Assembly (NCBI RefSeq): GCF_020382885.2 | Contig: NC_058504.1 | Location: 16,627,019-16,691,018, forward strand | Direction: 5' to 3' | Length of the DNA: 64,000 bases | Source: Scatophagus argus | Taxonomy: Eukaryota > Chordata > Actinopteri > Scatophagidae | In this document: piece by piece, positions 1 to 13,500 of the stretch | How the letters are laid out: every line of letters starts with the position of its first letter | Numbering within the stretch: the first letter of the stretch is position 1 | Position numbers and translations under genes: made by a program | Notes under the pieces: generated by a model | The model's database searches: none | Told to the model about the DNA's origin: nothing | Seen by the model: the letters and a program-made list of their open reading frames with translations, nothing else

Positions 1-3000
1 GCTCATCACACCAGTCACCAGACTTTATACAACCCCATTTAATTAAGCTGGAAAAAGATCCTAACATAGACAGACTGCACTCATTGTTAAAGCCCTTCCC
101 GAACCTTTAAATGTCTGTTGTGCTAGACGTCCTCAAGACTGCATTGATCCTCTCGAGTACATTAACCTATCAATGCAGCAGGCACTGTGCATTATGATTA
201 AGCACATGGAAAACATCCACGTTCCTCACTCAGGGGTCAGAGAGAGGCAGCTACAGCAAACCACAAAGCACAGTGTGGAGAAAGTCTTGTCATTAATATT
301 GATGAGATGCAGTTCATGCTGTGCTGTACCTATCATGAAGCAAAGATACCATGATTAAGTGTGGTCAGCAGTATCACAGGGGTTATCAAGGCTGTGGCAC
401 ATCTGGACTATTGGTGAGTTCGAGGTATTGATAGGGACACATGGTTATATAAGGCAGGCTAGGGGACGAGGAAATAGCCAGCCACTGAGGTGCGGTGTAA
501 TTAAAGTGCAAGGGGCGCTTGTGGCGCTGGCAGGCTCCCCTCCACGTTTCCCATTGACTTTCAGCTGGACAAGGAAGGTCACCAGCAAGGTGTTTAGAGC
601 AATCTCCACAAATTGTTGGACTGAGGCTTGATAATCTCCAAGGCTTTAATGGATCTCAGATCTGTTTACCAAGTGAGTGCACCTTACAAAGTCATTTGGC
701 AATTGTTTTACCCTCTAACACAATAATAGAACTGGAATTGGCTTTTTGATCAATGACATCAGTGGTTAAGTTGATATATTCAATAAGCACGACAACCTTG
801 AGTCTCATAGAATTACTGTGTGTATATATATATATATGTGTGTGTGTGTGTGAATTGAAGACAGAGACGTGCAGCCTGTTTGTACTGTACTCCTAAACTG
901 TACAGAGTAATCCTGATTTCTCTCCAGGAGGCACTGTTTTCATTTTCTCTTCAGTATCTCATTAAATAGTTTTGAGTGCATTTGTCTTCAGTAGTTTGAC
1001 CTATAGCATGTTTGAGAATACTGAGAATAATAAGAATACTCATCGCCGCATGTTTTAGAGTCCCCAGACAGCTGGTTATTACATCAAAAGTAGTTATAAT
1101 TAAATAACTGCTGCATGGTACAGTAGTTTAAAATGTTCTGTCTTGTCATGTGTGAGACTTATTGAATTTTTACAAAGGATGGGCAAAGGAAGCTGTAAGT
1201 TTGAGGAGGAAAGGCACCCCGGTCTCTCTGCTTCAGAGCTGATCTGAGAACTGTAGTGTTTCCTCTGGTCTACTCTCAGGCGTTAATGGTTGAATGGATA
1301 GGATTGGACATGCCTGAAGACTCAACTAGCCTCTAGATTCGCTCCCAGCTAATCTCAACAGCCTGCATCTTAAGCTCAAATAAGCATAGTGGTCACTGCC
1401 CTCCCAATAATGTGAACAACTCCCAAGTGTAAAAGCCCCTTTCTCATTTGTCGCTCGTTTATCAGATAGTTATGTGGTTTGCTGAGAGAGAGAGATAAAC
1501 CAAAAGAGAAAGAGAGGGGTGGAAGGAGAGGGGGGGAGGGGAGATAACTGTGTGATGACTACAACCAGCCTTAAATAATGTCAGTTTGACAGCAACTGCT
1601 CTGACAGGAAAAATGAGATTCTAAAGTACACATTATTTGAGCAGCTAATAGTTTCAAATGTTATTGCCCATAAGATTGGAGGAATTCAGTCTCTCAGGCT
1701 GACACAAAGAGAGAGGGAAGGAGGAATGAGAAATATAGTTTCATACGTCTTTAACAAGAACTACTTATGACTTGTTACGCCGCATTGCAGTTCAGATGCG
1801 GGTGTGAAATATCCACCCTTTGGAGCCTTTTAAGACGGGATTCTTTTTTTCTTCCACTTCTTTGTCATCTTAATTTCACTGCAGCAATATCCATAATTCA
1901 CAACGAATTTTCCCGGCCTCCTTGTCTTTCCCATGTGAAAAAGTTTGGAGATGGATTCCCCCCCTAAGTTTCATAAAACAGTGTCAGATTCTCAGGCGAA
2001 CAATGAGAACACTATTACAAGACTTGGCACAGAAAAGCCTCAAAGGCCTTGGCACAAAAGCCAGTACAAATTGAGAAGATAGAAGTGCAAACTCATTAGC
2101 TTACCAGGTTTCCAATCACAGCATTTTTTTATATGCTGGATGTCTCAGTCTGCAGAGCTTGCATCTGATGAGAGCCATTTTTCTCAACTTCAAAGGATAC
2201 AGTTCTGCCTTAGAACTAGTGGCTGATGTCAGAACACATATGGCAAGATGTGTCTCACCTTAAAAGCTCCTCTGTTCTTTTGTTAATACATTTGGCCCAT
2301 AAATTCCACCATCAGAGAATGACATCCAATCCTCTACTTCCATTTTGTTGCTGCATTGGTGTACATTGCTGTTTTGAGAAAATTTGGTGCTTTTGCTACA
2401 GTCTGACAAACTTCTATCACCACATTTGCTTCAGGCGCTCTTGAGAGTGTGAATCTATCTGCACCCATCTAATACAAAGCTAAAACAAAGCCAATATATT
2501 TCCCAAATGCCATGCAATACGACACAGTAACAATACTTGATTGTGGGTTTAGGGGCAAAAGCAATTGGAAACTCGGATGAATCAGATGGTTTGATCTCAA
2601 CTCAACATGAACTTAGTGCGTGGCAAATTTGGAAAGACAAATCTGAAATAGTGTTTCATCTTCATATTCCACAAGACAATATCTATGATTTTCACCTGCC
2701 AGCACTACACGGAAAACAGCACCCAATCGCAAACTATACTTTAAAAATAAACTCTTTGTGATGCAGATGAAGAACCTTGTGGACAAATTTGACTTTCGAT
2801 ATGTAAACATTTGATATTTACTGTGCACCTTTTTTCTCTCTGGAAGTCTTTGTCCCTGCCATACTGAGTATTTGATCTGCAGTTTGAATATTATGATTGC
2901 ACTAAATCCTGGATTCATTTACGTAAGTGACTGGATTCCAAACTGCAGCCATATGCATATACAGACATTGCACCCCGGCTATCAACGTGCTCCACTTTTA

Positions 3001-6000
3001 ATCGTCCCCTTGGGTACACCATATGGGAGATGTTGAAAGATATACTGCTGTCATTCGTGATTCTGTCTCCTTTTTTTTTCTTAATGTGCTGCCTTGCACA
3101 GTGATGGTGTGGCTACGATATTACCCTGTTATCCCATTAAGGTTTGCACCTCGAAATCTGCAGCGTTTGTTTTCAGACAGCTCGTCTCCTGCACCTCTTT
3201 CATCCCATTCTGAGAGATGTTGCTCTGCAGTGCTGCACCACCATCTGCTGGGGAAAGAACAGGCAGAGAGTATTCTTTCTATCCCTCTCTCCCTCTCTGC
3301 CTCTCTCTCTTTCTTTGTATAGCAGAGATTGATTTCTCTGTCTGTCACTGATGACATTGTACGACTGCTGTGTTTAAATTAGCAGCAGTCTGATAAAAGA
3401 ATATAAATTGATCAAATCTCCCTGGACTTAAAATCTTATAATTGAATGACAAGTGCTGCAGCATGATATGGCCCAAAATTAACAATAACCTGTGACAGCT
3501 CCCATTAATGATATGGCTGTTGTCTGGCAGTGTAGGAGAGTACTTGATTCTGTGCGCAGCACAGACAGCCAATAGCCACAGCTGTCTCCTCTAAAAGACA
3601 GCACAACACATTATGTAACGCAATTATGCATCAGCATTAATAGAAGGCAATTGTGCAGGCAACCTGCCAGCTGGGATGGCTTTATATAACTGCCAAAAAT
3701 TGACAAATAAAAAAAAAAGACAAACAACCTTTTCCTGTAAGGAGCAAATTTGCAGACATACACATACACATTCAGCTGCATAAAAACTATAAGTTATGCC
3801 TCTGTTTATGCAGTCAGGCTTGAAACAGTTTAACAAATTGCTATGACATAATTGTAATATTGCTTCCAGTATGTCACATTGTTAATCTGTATAGCTTGGC
3901 TTACATTTTGGTGCTGTATATAGTTCAACTGCTGGTGAACGTGTCCCCCCATAGATTTACTGAAATAAGCCCACATGCATAAAGAAGAAGGAGAATAGCT
4001 CTGAGCACTTTGTATGTGCAATTAGCATAATGCCTTTTAATTTTAGTGTATCTGTTATTATACCCAAAGGACAGTTCCATCAGCAGACTATAGACATGCT
4101 CATAGTGTTTATAATGTATGCAGTGGATAAAGGATCACTAAAACAAATATGTTAACAACAAATGTTACATAAATTAACACACATTATCAAATAGTAGATG
4201 TATTCTTAAGAGATATGGAGAGGCCACAGCAACTTTCAAATACGGACGTGTAGTAACCAAATCACAGAGCACAAATCCTCTGCAGCTGTGAAACAGACCA
4301 CATTATGACATCCATAGTGAGTTTAGGCTTCAGTACATGTAATGAAAACCATGGCAAATGTGAGATGAGAGTTCATCTTGAGTCATTTTGGATGTCAGTG
4401 CTAAATTGCTGGTCGCACACATGCAAGGAGACACCGAGAGCTCAGGCTGCTCAAGGTGATGACAGCAGCATCCTGCTATGTCTAATAACAGCGACACTCA
4501 ATCTCCTGCAAACTTTCATATGCAAGTAAATATTTCATTCTGTGCAGCCGTGGGTATACATTAAACTGAATCGATTCATGTATGTCCTGGGTTGATATGT
4601 ACCCTGGTTAGTGCTGTGAATAATAATCACGCCCCTTGAAAAGATTAACAGTCTCTGCTGCCACCTAGAGGACTTCAGGGCTAGTGTACTTCGAAGGTTT
4701 ATTCGTCATTCTTAAAAACGTCAGGAATGTTTTCTCCTGAAAGACCTGCAGTAAGCACACCCTCTGCTTTTTATACAGCCGACTACAGAATGTTAATGCA
4801 GTCTGAAGCGGTAAATGTACCCAATCACTCATGATTCCTCGAAACAGGGAGCTAAACTCAGATGTGAAGTCCCCTCACAACCAGGGTTTTATTTTCACTC
4901 GGCTCCAGAAGGTAGATGCAGCGTGTATGCACAAGCCACAGGGAAATGACTTGCAGTCTAAACAGCCGTAAATTTCAGCTGTAGAATGGCCTTGGCCTAC
5001 TATGTCAAGATTTTATAACTGAGATTGATTGGAATTATATAATGTTTACCATGACTGACTGACTCCACTTAATGGATCTGTAAAAGGAAAAGCATCGTGC
5101 AGAAACTCGGGTCATAAAGAAGCCATGATAGATAAAAGGCAGGGTTCACTGGGGGCTGGAAGGACCGCTGCCGACCGAGAAATCTGACTGTGCCAGCGAT
5201 TTTAGAACTGCACACGGGGAACATTTTATTTCACATTTTATTACCCAGAATATAACACATAGCGAATCAGCTTTATTTTTGGCCTGCTGGGTCTGTGGAG
5301 CTCACACAGTCTACTTCAGATATGCCCTGCTATTCATTCACACTTAAACAACTGAGCACCAACCTGAGCAACCACAATCCTCTGCTGCGGACCACCGAGC
5401 AGATCGTCTGCAACAACTGGAGGTTAAGAAGCAGATGTTATTCAATTTTCAGGACTTTGATTTCAGATTTCAGCTCATGATGAGTTGTTTTCTTTAAAGT
5501 GCTGTGCAAGTTAATGTAGTGTAGTGAAAGGGTATTTGTTAAATGGATCAGAAAACCATGTCCTCAGTGGCTTCGGCACCGGAACTTTATATTGCAAACA
5601 GCGAGCTGTTCTAATTCAAATAAGGTAAGCCTGCTGAGAGGAGGTTTTTATAAGGAACTGTTCATTAGAGGGTTGTTAACTGGAAGGATTTTAGGAATTT
5701 TTCACAGAGGGGAGCCAATCAGAACCAAGTACAACTGTGTGTTTACTGGAATTAGTCCCATAAATTAGATCTTTTTTTTTTTTTTTTTTTTTTGAAGCTG
5801 CAGACACTTAATAATTAAAACAACATGAAGTTTAATCTGTAAACATTGTTTGAAAAATCCCTAAAAGATAATTATTTTTTTAAAGATCCGGATAAGACAG
5901 CTTGTCTGTCAGACAACACACTACCACATAGAGGCGTTTGTCAGAGAAAGACAAGACAAGACAAGACAATCTTAGAAGTAGTCAAAGAGTGGCAGAACAC

Positions 6001-7700
6001 TTTAAATTCCCCTGATCAGTTTCATTAAGTCTACTGCTCCTCAATGAAATGTGTTTGTTTGTCAGTTTAAAGCAATGTTTGATGTGTTTTGTTATTTCAT
6101 TTTCAAGATGTGAACCGATGATTTGAAGTTCAGACAAATTAAACTTGACTTGAGAAGTGTCTCAAATTGATGATGAAAAATCTGTTGATTTGCCTAAAGT
6201 GATTATTTGATTTTTGATCATTTAGACCACCAATCAACTCATTGCTTTTATCGGAAAAGTACCCCATGACTACCTCAGAAGTATTTGTGGGCTTGTTGAC
6301 ATTACATTCTTTTGGCAAATGCTTGTGTCCAGTTTTCCCAGCATGCATTGTATTTGTGTTAACGTACCAGAATCCTTCCTTACTTCTAGTTTAAATGATG
6401 TCACATGGTCAGGACTTGCTGTCACCTTGACCACAGATGTAAAATCAGTGATGCCAGTGCTGCTCAGTATGTGGATCTTCATGTCACTGCAAAAGCTGTA
6501 CCAGTTAGGGTGTGTGTGAAATGATCAAATAAACCTGAGAGAATCATTCTACCTGAAAACCAATGTGATGTCCGTATGAGATTACAGCTGAAGTGAATAC
6601 CTGTTAAGTGCATTGAACCTGGTAAACTGCCAGGGTGAGTCATTTATAGTGTGTAACAGTAAATGTTTTTACTGACTGGCTGACACAAATTGTTATAAGG
6701 AGCACCTGCAACCAAATGGGTCTGAGTGAACATACTTTTACAGTCATGTCACTAGCTTTGTCAGACCCCTTCAGGGACTTCAAAAAGTGTGGCAACAAAT
6801 TTAGCAAGTTTTTGGCCAAACATGAAGTACTTTCCTTTGAGGGGAGCATCCTACTGCTCAGTGAATCTGCAGATGTCCTCTGTACTGCAGCTTAGTCTCA
6901 GCTGCGTCCTGTGAAAGGACTCCACATAAAGTAGGCTGGCCCAGTTTTGTTTCCAGCTGAAAGAATGTTTTCCTTCTTTTCTTTCTTTCTTTTTTAAATG
7001 GTGAATATGTTCTTAACCAGGACGTTATCACAATTCTCACTTTGCCATCGCTTTCATTTTATCACAGTATTCGAAGTATTAAAAGTCATCTGGTGATATT
7101 ATTAAAAAAATTAAAAAATGTTGGTCATTCCTTTAGCCAAGTGATCAACTTAGTAGTGGTATTTGGTAGTGAGACTGTTTGTCAGCTCTTGGATTGGATT
7201 TTATTGATAGAGAACTCTTCATAAAAAGCAAACTCAGTGTGCTTTCTAATAAAATGCATGTGCAAATATCTATGCACTCACTTTGATAAGGAGCTAAATT
7301 TAACTAAAAGGAATGTTGTTCTAGTTAATCAAATTCATTTGGTCAGACTACTTTGAACATTCCTTTTTTAACAAAAGGTGCTAAGATGGAAGTGCCACAT
7401 GTTTGCAAGCACCCAGCTATAGAGTGTGTCTCTTACTATAATAACATAATGATGAGGTCTCAGCTCTTGTATTTATTATTTATAGGCAATGTCAACACAG
7501 GATGCTGTAAATGTAAATTGATTTGCATGCTATTATCACAAAAGGCCACAAGAGGGCAGATGCGGCTCATAAGAAAAGTCAGTCAGAGAGGAAACCAAAA
7601 TGATTCACCTGCGCCTGTGGGCTGAATGCGGCTTTAAAAGTGGACCTACTAAAACTTTATTAAATGTATGTAAAGTTTGCTTGCAATGTGCTGATGGAAG
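1..7700. other. Non-coding stretch with no supported gene
   Basis: I see no exon chain, no protein of a known family and no RNA gene here. The open frames are short (under about 105 codons), compositionally random and lack matching splice sites. Simple repeats are visible: a TA/TG run near 825-852, CT-rich sequence near 3280-3312, an 18-20 base T run near 5771-5791, and a short GACAA repeat near 5948-5970. The stretch may hold distal regulatory DNA of sncb or the far end of a neighbouring gene's untranslated region, but nothing in the sequence decides this. Confidence 0.55.
7546..7559 (+). promoter_or_regulatory. Candidate CTCF site
   Basis: CCACAAGAGGGCAG fits the CTCF core CCASYAGRKGGCRS at 13 of 14 positions; the fifth base is A instead of a pyrimidine. 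It lies about 200 bp before the RE1 site upstream of sncb. Single motif matches of this length occur by chance and within repeats, so binding is only possible. Confidence 0.25.
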
Positions 7701-7762
7701 ACTTTGGTTACCAGTTTCGTGTCAAAACCCACCCTGAAAAGCTGTAATATTGGCTGAAGCGG

Positions 7763-7783
7763 ATCAGCACCACGGACAGCGCC
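7763..7783 (+). promoter_or_regulatory. RE1/NRSE element (REST binding site)
   Basis: The 21 bases match the classic RE1/NRSE consensus at 20 of 21 positions; only the first base differs (A for T). Both half sites, CAGCACC and GGACAGCGCC, are intact with the canonical spacing. REST/NRSF binds such elements to silence neuronal genes outside neurons. The site lies about 450 bp before a CRE and about 570 bp before the candidate first exon of sncb, a neuron-specific gene, which makes sncb the obvious target. Confidence 0.8.
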
Positions 7784-8225
7784 TGACTCAGTGACAGATG
7801 AAGCTTTTGCCTTCATATTACTGTTCAGAGCCGAGATTAATTTATGGTCGCCAACGAATCAGACCTTGTAATGGACTTATGTAATTGATGAGAGGTTGAA
7901 TGACCTAATAACTCTAGAGCCCAAACGACAAAAAATATATTTAATGTAATGTTAATTTCCTCTCCTTACGAAACAAATACATGGTAAACTTCAGTTTTAT
8001 AGTGGTCGCACCCTCTTGCAGGATATACCACACAATGGACAGATGCCGGTAAATAGCCCCAGTCTGCCTACTCATGCTCGCCGAGACCAGATGAGACCGA
8101 ACAGGAAAATTCAAGGGTATGTAGCTATCAGGGGTTTCCTCAGACTGGAGGTGTGGGTGTGTGGGGGGAGGGGGTCGAAGGGGAAGAAGGAGGATTTTGC
8201 AGTCACACGCCCACTACTACGAGGA

Positions 8226-8247
8226 TGACGTCACTGAACGGACGTCA
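8226..8247 (+). promoter_or_regulatory. Tandem CRE sites, likely sncb promoter
   Basis: A perfect palindromic cAMP-response element, TGACGTCA (8226-8233), is followed 7 bases later by a second near-copy, GACGTCA (8241-8247). They sit about 100 bp before the end of a candidate non-coding exon and downstream of the RE1 site. The surrounding 8.04-8.5 kb is richer in CG dinucleotides than the flanks. This fits a CREB/ATF-responsive proximal promoter for sncb. Confidence 0.5.
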
Positions 8248-8269
8248 GACAAGGGGCAAAAAAAAGAGA

Positions 8270-8349
8270 AGGGTTGGTAGTTAACCCGTCGAGGCTGTAA
8301 ATCAGCTCAGTGAAAGATGGAGAAACGTGTAGCGTCCAGCGACAGCAGT
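8270..8349 (+). other. sncb: Candidate non-coding first exon of sncb
   Basis: Synuclein genes normally begin with an untranslated exon spliced to the exon carrying the start codon. A strong donor (GTGAGT at 8350-8355) ends a GC-richer segment just downstream of the CRE pair. Splicing from here would join the acceptor at 10571/10572, 13 bases before the sncb ATG. The 5' border is not visible; the start given is a guess. An alternative donor, GTAAGG, after the GA/GT-rich segment near 9.56 kb could serve a second first exon. Confidence 0.35.
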
Positions 8350-9336
8350 GTGAGTGCCGTTTAGTGTTAGACCTCTCTGGTTCTAATCTGGCCCTTTACA
8401 CAGCAGCGCGACCTGATGGAATGTTCGATATTTCACCCGAGGGAAATCGTGATTCGATCTGAGGTCATTCTGTCCTCTGATTGGTTGAAGCACATTCGCT
8501 GCAGTGACATAATACACGATATGCTCGTGACCGCATAGCGTTGAATGTTAATTAAATAAGTAAAGCAGATTGCACCGTGTGACTTTATGTGGACTAATGG
8601 CTGGCAGGGGAAAGTATTAATAGCACTGCACTGAAAAACCCGTCCGATATTGATGAATTATGAATTATTTAATTTACGGTCATTCAAATGATTACATTGC
8701 CTGACTTTATAGATGATTCTTTCTTTTCAGAACATCATTGAAGACCCCTAGCTTGACCATTTATATATTTATTTATTTTTTAAAAAGAAAGAAAGAAATC
8801 AGTATACATCACAGCCTTGAATCAACCCACCCCCATCTCTTACACAGAATGGTATCACCCTCAGATCATGCTACTGTTTGGTCAATACAGTTCTACGCAG
8901 GCCAGAATTGGAAACACTAAACAGGAGTGAGACGTTTCGTTTTAAAGGTCTTCCACCTGTGTCTTAATGGCTAATTGGGGCAGTTAAAAAATAAACCAAT
9001 TGACACTATACTTATGTATGATAGTTACATATCTTACATATCTAAAACCAGCAAGGGGGTGACTGCTGTTACAAAGTTAAATCCAAAATGGAATCCACGA
9101 GAACAGTCAGTAGGTCAAGTAGGCAATAGAAACGGTTAGTCCAAGCCTTTCCTATGCCCATCGCCACATTACAGACACATTACTCACAATGATTTTTCGT
9201 CATGAACACTGGGTCTAACTGTAGCAGGAGAAGGGGAACAGGAAGACACGGTGCGGCTCTGTGAAGCTCAATTTCCCTGCTTGTACCGGCTGACATGTGG
9301 GGGTGATCAATAGTGGAGGGAACCAGTGATGGTGGA

Positions 9337-9396
9337 GAGAGAGGGAGGGAGAGAGAGAGAGGGAGAAGGAGAGAGATGTGTGTGTGTGTGTGTGTG
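9337..9396. repeat. GA-rich and GT microsatellite
   Basis: A run of GA/GGA units passes directly into about ten TG repeats. It lies in the 5' intron region of sncb and has no coding content. Confidence 0.85.
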
Positions 9397-10584
9397 CTAT
9401 GATAGTCTCAGCTCACTCTGAAAAGGGACGTCCCTGTTGGTGGAGATCAGCCCGAGGAAGGCCCACCTAGTGATCATTTGAAAATATCTCCCGTTAGTTT
9501 GTCTCGACTGCGCGCCTGAATCATAAGGGGACAAGTAGAAGACTATCTGTAAATAGGTAAGGACTCCCATTTTTTTCTTGCATTCCTTTATCGTGTTATT
9601 TTTTCCAAGCATACAGGGGTCACCACCATTTGAGGACCGTGCATGTGAACGTCGTCACTTTAAGGCACTGGTTTCGGACCGTCCATTGAATAACTTAGCT
9701 TTCAACATAAATACACATGCATATAAATACTCCTGCTCACCGTATCAGATTACTGTTAGTCTATCCATTTGTGTATTTGAATGTAATACAGAGGCAGAGA
9801 AATTCAGTCAGGCACGGATGCAAACGTGAGAAATGGTCGACATCGTGAAATGGTACATGTAGTTTCTTTCTCGACCCGACGCGTGAGATATTGTGAACCA
9901 TCAGGGACTAATGCAAGACAATATTTCGAGCTGTCAAAATGTTGCCTGGTCTGTTTTATTCAAACTCAAACGACGTCCGCATGATTTTTACGTTCAAAAC
10001 CGTGATGTGTGCAGATATCATAGTGCACATCGTGCCTCCCTTCCCACACCAACGTTGTGTAGCTTTTGCAATACATGTCACTTTCCGGTATAATACGGTG
10101 AGCAGTCCGTTTTAACAAAAAGTGGGGGGGCCTGCGCCTTTTCCCGGTGCGCAGTCCTGTCATCTCGCTGCCATTGAGAGTAGCGTTACAAGCGAGTAAT
10201 AATTAATGAGCGACTCCGCAATTAACCATTTCATTGAAATCTTTTTGCCTTTGAATATTTCATGCCTTGACGAGAATGGCAAAAGCGGGTTGAATGCATG
10301 AGTGAACAGAAGGTTTTTACTACAGCCTGATAGCTGGACTGCAGTTCTATGGATGTACCACAGGGGGCGGTGCTGCCTTCTTTTGCCTTAACGTGTGGCC
10401 TTAGAATAGACCCATATCCATAGGGGGTTTGTAGAGATATTACATGGAAATATAATAATTATAGCCGCTTGTTAATGATAGGAGATATTACAGATGTTAG
10501 TGTGCATATCATTAGATCAAACTGACAGTAGTTACTGTGACTGACAGCGGGTTTGGTCCATCTCTCCACAGTAGCTCGGCCAAG

Positions 10585-13500
10585 ATGGATGTGTTTATGA
10601 AGGGTTTGTCTAAAGCAAAAGAGGGGATGGCTGTGGCCGCAGAGAAGACCAAGGAAGGAGTTGCAGTCGCGGCTGAAAAGACTAAAGAAGGAGTAATGTT
10701 TGTAGGTAAGAAGATCACAAATGTGTGCTTGCAGGTTATTTTTACATGCATGTCATACATGGGCCCACGGAGACCGCTGATGTTCCTGCTCTGTGTAGGG
10801 GCAGCAACGTATCAGCAGAGGGAATATTTTATGATTTGGCAGATGTAGCCTTTCCACATGACCTGGAACGAATGGCTAAATTATACGACGAGCTCCCTTG
10901 TTAGCACGATAAATAACAGAATCCTTCTGCCCTCACACTTGGAAGAAGCCAGCAGACTGGGCGTACTGCTTTTGACCATCATAATACTCCCTCATGGATT
11001 CCTCTGTGTAAGTATAGTTATTTTAACAGACTCAATGTGAGGTGTAAGCTAAAATGATAACATTTTATAGCGTACAACATGAGAGTTACTGAATGAACGC
11101 ACTCCTTTGATGAGTTTGGAGTAGCATATCATAGCAGCGCTAGTTTAATAAATCAGTCAACCTGACAGGTGACCTGTGTGTTTGGTTTGCTCTTGCAGGC
11201 CAATGCAGTATTTAGATTATCAGCATTTGTACCCTTTGTGTCAAAAACGGTTTATTGTCACAGCTATCAGTAGTCTTTGAAAGGATACGCTGGGCTTTTG
11301 ACGTAGATGACGTGATGCAAGGCTCTGAATGTCCTTATGCCCTCTCGCCTGACTTGACTGGGCCACAGGCAGGAGATGGAAACAGGGGTGGGGGTAGGGC
11401 AGCAGGATGGTGGGAGCAGCTCTTGCCACATGTCCGTGTATTGGATGGCAGCAGATTGTAAAACAGTCTAAGCCCACAGTCACCTCCTGCAGACAGACTA
11501 AAGGCCTCTGCTTTTGTCCTTTGCAGTGCAGCCTCATTTGTAATGGACACCATTACAGATATCTTCACAGATTTTGTGCTAAGCTCCCGAGAGTCTTATG
11601 GTCCCAGACTGTTTCTCTTGCTTTCAACCATTATTCAGATGAACACATGTGACGTGGAGGTGGATAGAAAGGTTCATAAAAAAGGGAAAATGTATAATGA
11701 AAACTGTAGTTTTAATCTTTTTGATCATCTTGCGTTCAAAGTGAAACACTAGAAAAGACACTTATCGTATTCTAGTATTATGTTTCACTTGTGAGTGCAG
11801 GGATATGCATAATTCAATAATCTGCGTTGCTGGGCAATAATTCAGGATTATTCTTTAATAGTGTCAAATGATTATGAAATAAAATTTTAGCGTCATGATA
11901 ACCAATGCTAGTCAGTTCTGTTGACTCAATACCAGCCATCAGCCATATTTTATAGCACCTAATTTGAGTTATATAGTTTGGTTTTATTATGTCTGGGGCT
12001 GCAACTAATGGTTGATTTTATAAGCGATTAATCTAGTAATTATTTTATTGATCACTCAATAATCTTTGGCTTTCTAAATGTAAAATAGTGAAAATAATCA
12101 ATACAATGAGTACGTGGCTGCCAGCTTTGTTTGTTGCTTGTCAACAGTCCAAAGCCTGAAGGCTTACTGTATAGAGTTTTTGTACCACACAATTAAGTGT
12201 AAGTAATTTCACTTGTTTTATTATGTTTGATTTAATATATTTCACCAACTTTATATATCTACTGGCAGTCTACAGTTGGCCTGTTAGGGGTGAATGGGGG
12301 GACAGTTAGATGACTCAGGGAGCTTTAATGGACCAGTCATTACAGATATTTATTTTGTCAGTTGTTGGGTTGTTGTCAGAGGGCGCACATTTCCAGTGAC
12401 ACCCTTGCTTGTTGGTCTGCAGTCACCAGCTCAGACCATTGATTCACTGACAGTATGTTTTTGGAGCATTCAAGCGTATTCCAGAAGAAGTAGTCACACA
12501 TGTCTTCATTTTGATGGAACCCACTTACTCTTACACATTTAGCACTGTGTAGTTGTCACTCATCACCATCAGACAGCCAAACATGTCAGCCTGCCAACAA
12601 AACACGTGCAGGCTTATTTCCATCGTCTCGTCTTGCCTTCTGCCTGTGGTACACAGAAAGGCAAAGGAGATTTTCTGCGTACTGCTTGTTGAGCGTGGTG
12701 GTGCCCTAGAAAGCTGCATATGATTTGCTTGAAGGTTCCTCTTGGAGGAGGGGTAAGAGTGATCTGATAGGTCTGTGGCCCACCTTTTGACAGCTGCTGC
12801 TGCTGCTGCAGTCCGCCCACCCAGCTGAGCTGAGCAGTCAAGCCTGAGTAAGGCAAGAAGGAGAGGCGGAAATGAGAAAACCCTGCTGTACTAGATGCCA
12901 CTGAATGTCACAGCTAATTCATTTGTCTCATTCAAAGAGCATCTATGTACTGTACTGACACAGAGGAGCACTGTATCTGCATAAGTGCTAATGTAAAGGT
13001 AACATCGTTAGGAATTCAGTCTTTTTTGGGTATTTTTCAGGTATTTTATAACAACTAAGGTGACTTAATTTCGTTTTTTCTTTTTTACTTGCCTTGAACA
13101 CTTTTCTCAAAATCATCAGATTGTGTTTTTATGTAAAAAGAAACAGCACAACACAACAACGAGCTTCAGTTAAAATAGCACAAGTCATTTGCAGTTATTG
13201 ATATTTCTAAATCCTATCCACCAGCTGTCATCCTTTTGTGTTAACTGTAGATGTAGTGCAGTAGCTGCACTTAAATGGATGCATCCCCTTAGATGTATGT
13301 TTTGCTTTGAGGCTCGTCTTTTGTAGTGATGGTTCTGTGCTTCATCATCATTTCATCTCTCCTTGGTTGGCTTTTAAAGGCCCTCCGGGACCAATAAGGC
13401 ATATGACTGCTCCACAGTAGAGAGGATGACAAGGCTTGAGTGATCAGGAGCAGTGAGCACAGAACAGGTTGCTCAAATAGCTCAATGGAAAGCAGAAATT

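Noticed and set aside
173-631. Two consecutive open frames near the left edge
   Set aside because: Random composition, no family resemblance, no splice partners; the second merely follows the first stop codon.
8311-8358. Short frame MEKRVASSDSS as the sncb start
   Set aside because: It meets a stop after 15 codons unspliced and does not resemble any synuclein N-terminus; at most an upstream frame in a non-coding exon.
10357-10375. CCACAGGGGGCGGTG as a CTCF site
   Set aside because: One base is missing between the CCAC and AGGGGG parts, so the upstream half of the motif does not align.
10537-10848. 103-codon frame over the first sncb coding exon
   Set aside because: It reads through the GTAAGA donor at 10706 into the intron and starts upstream of the acceptor; only 10585-10705 is coding.
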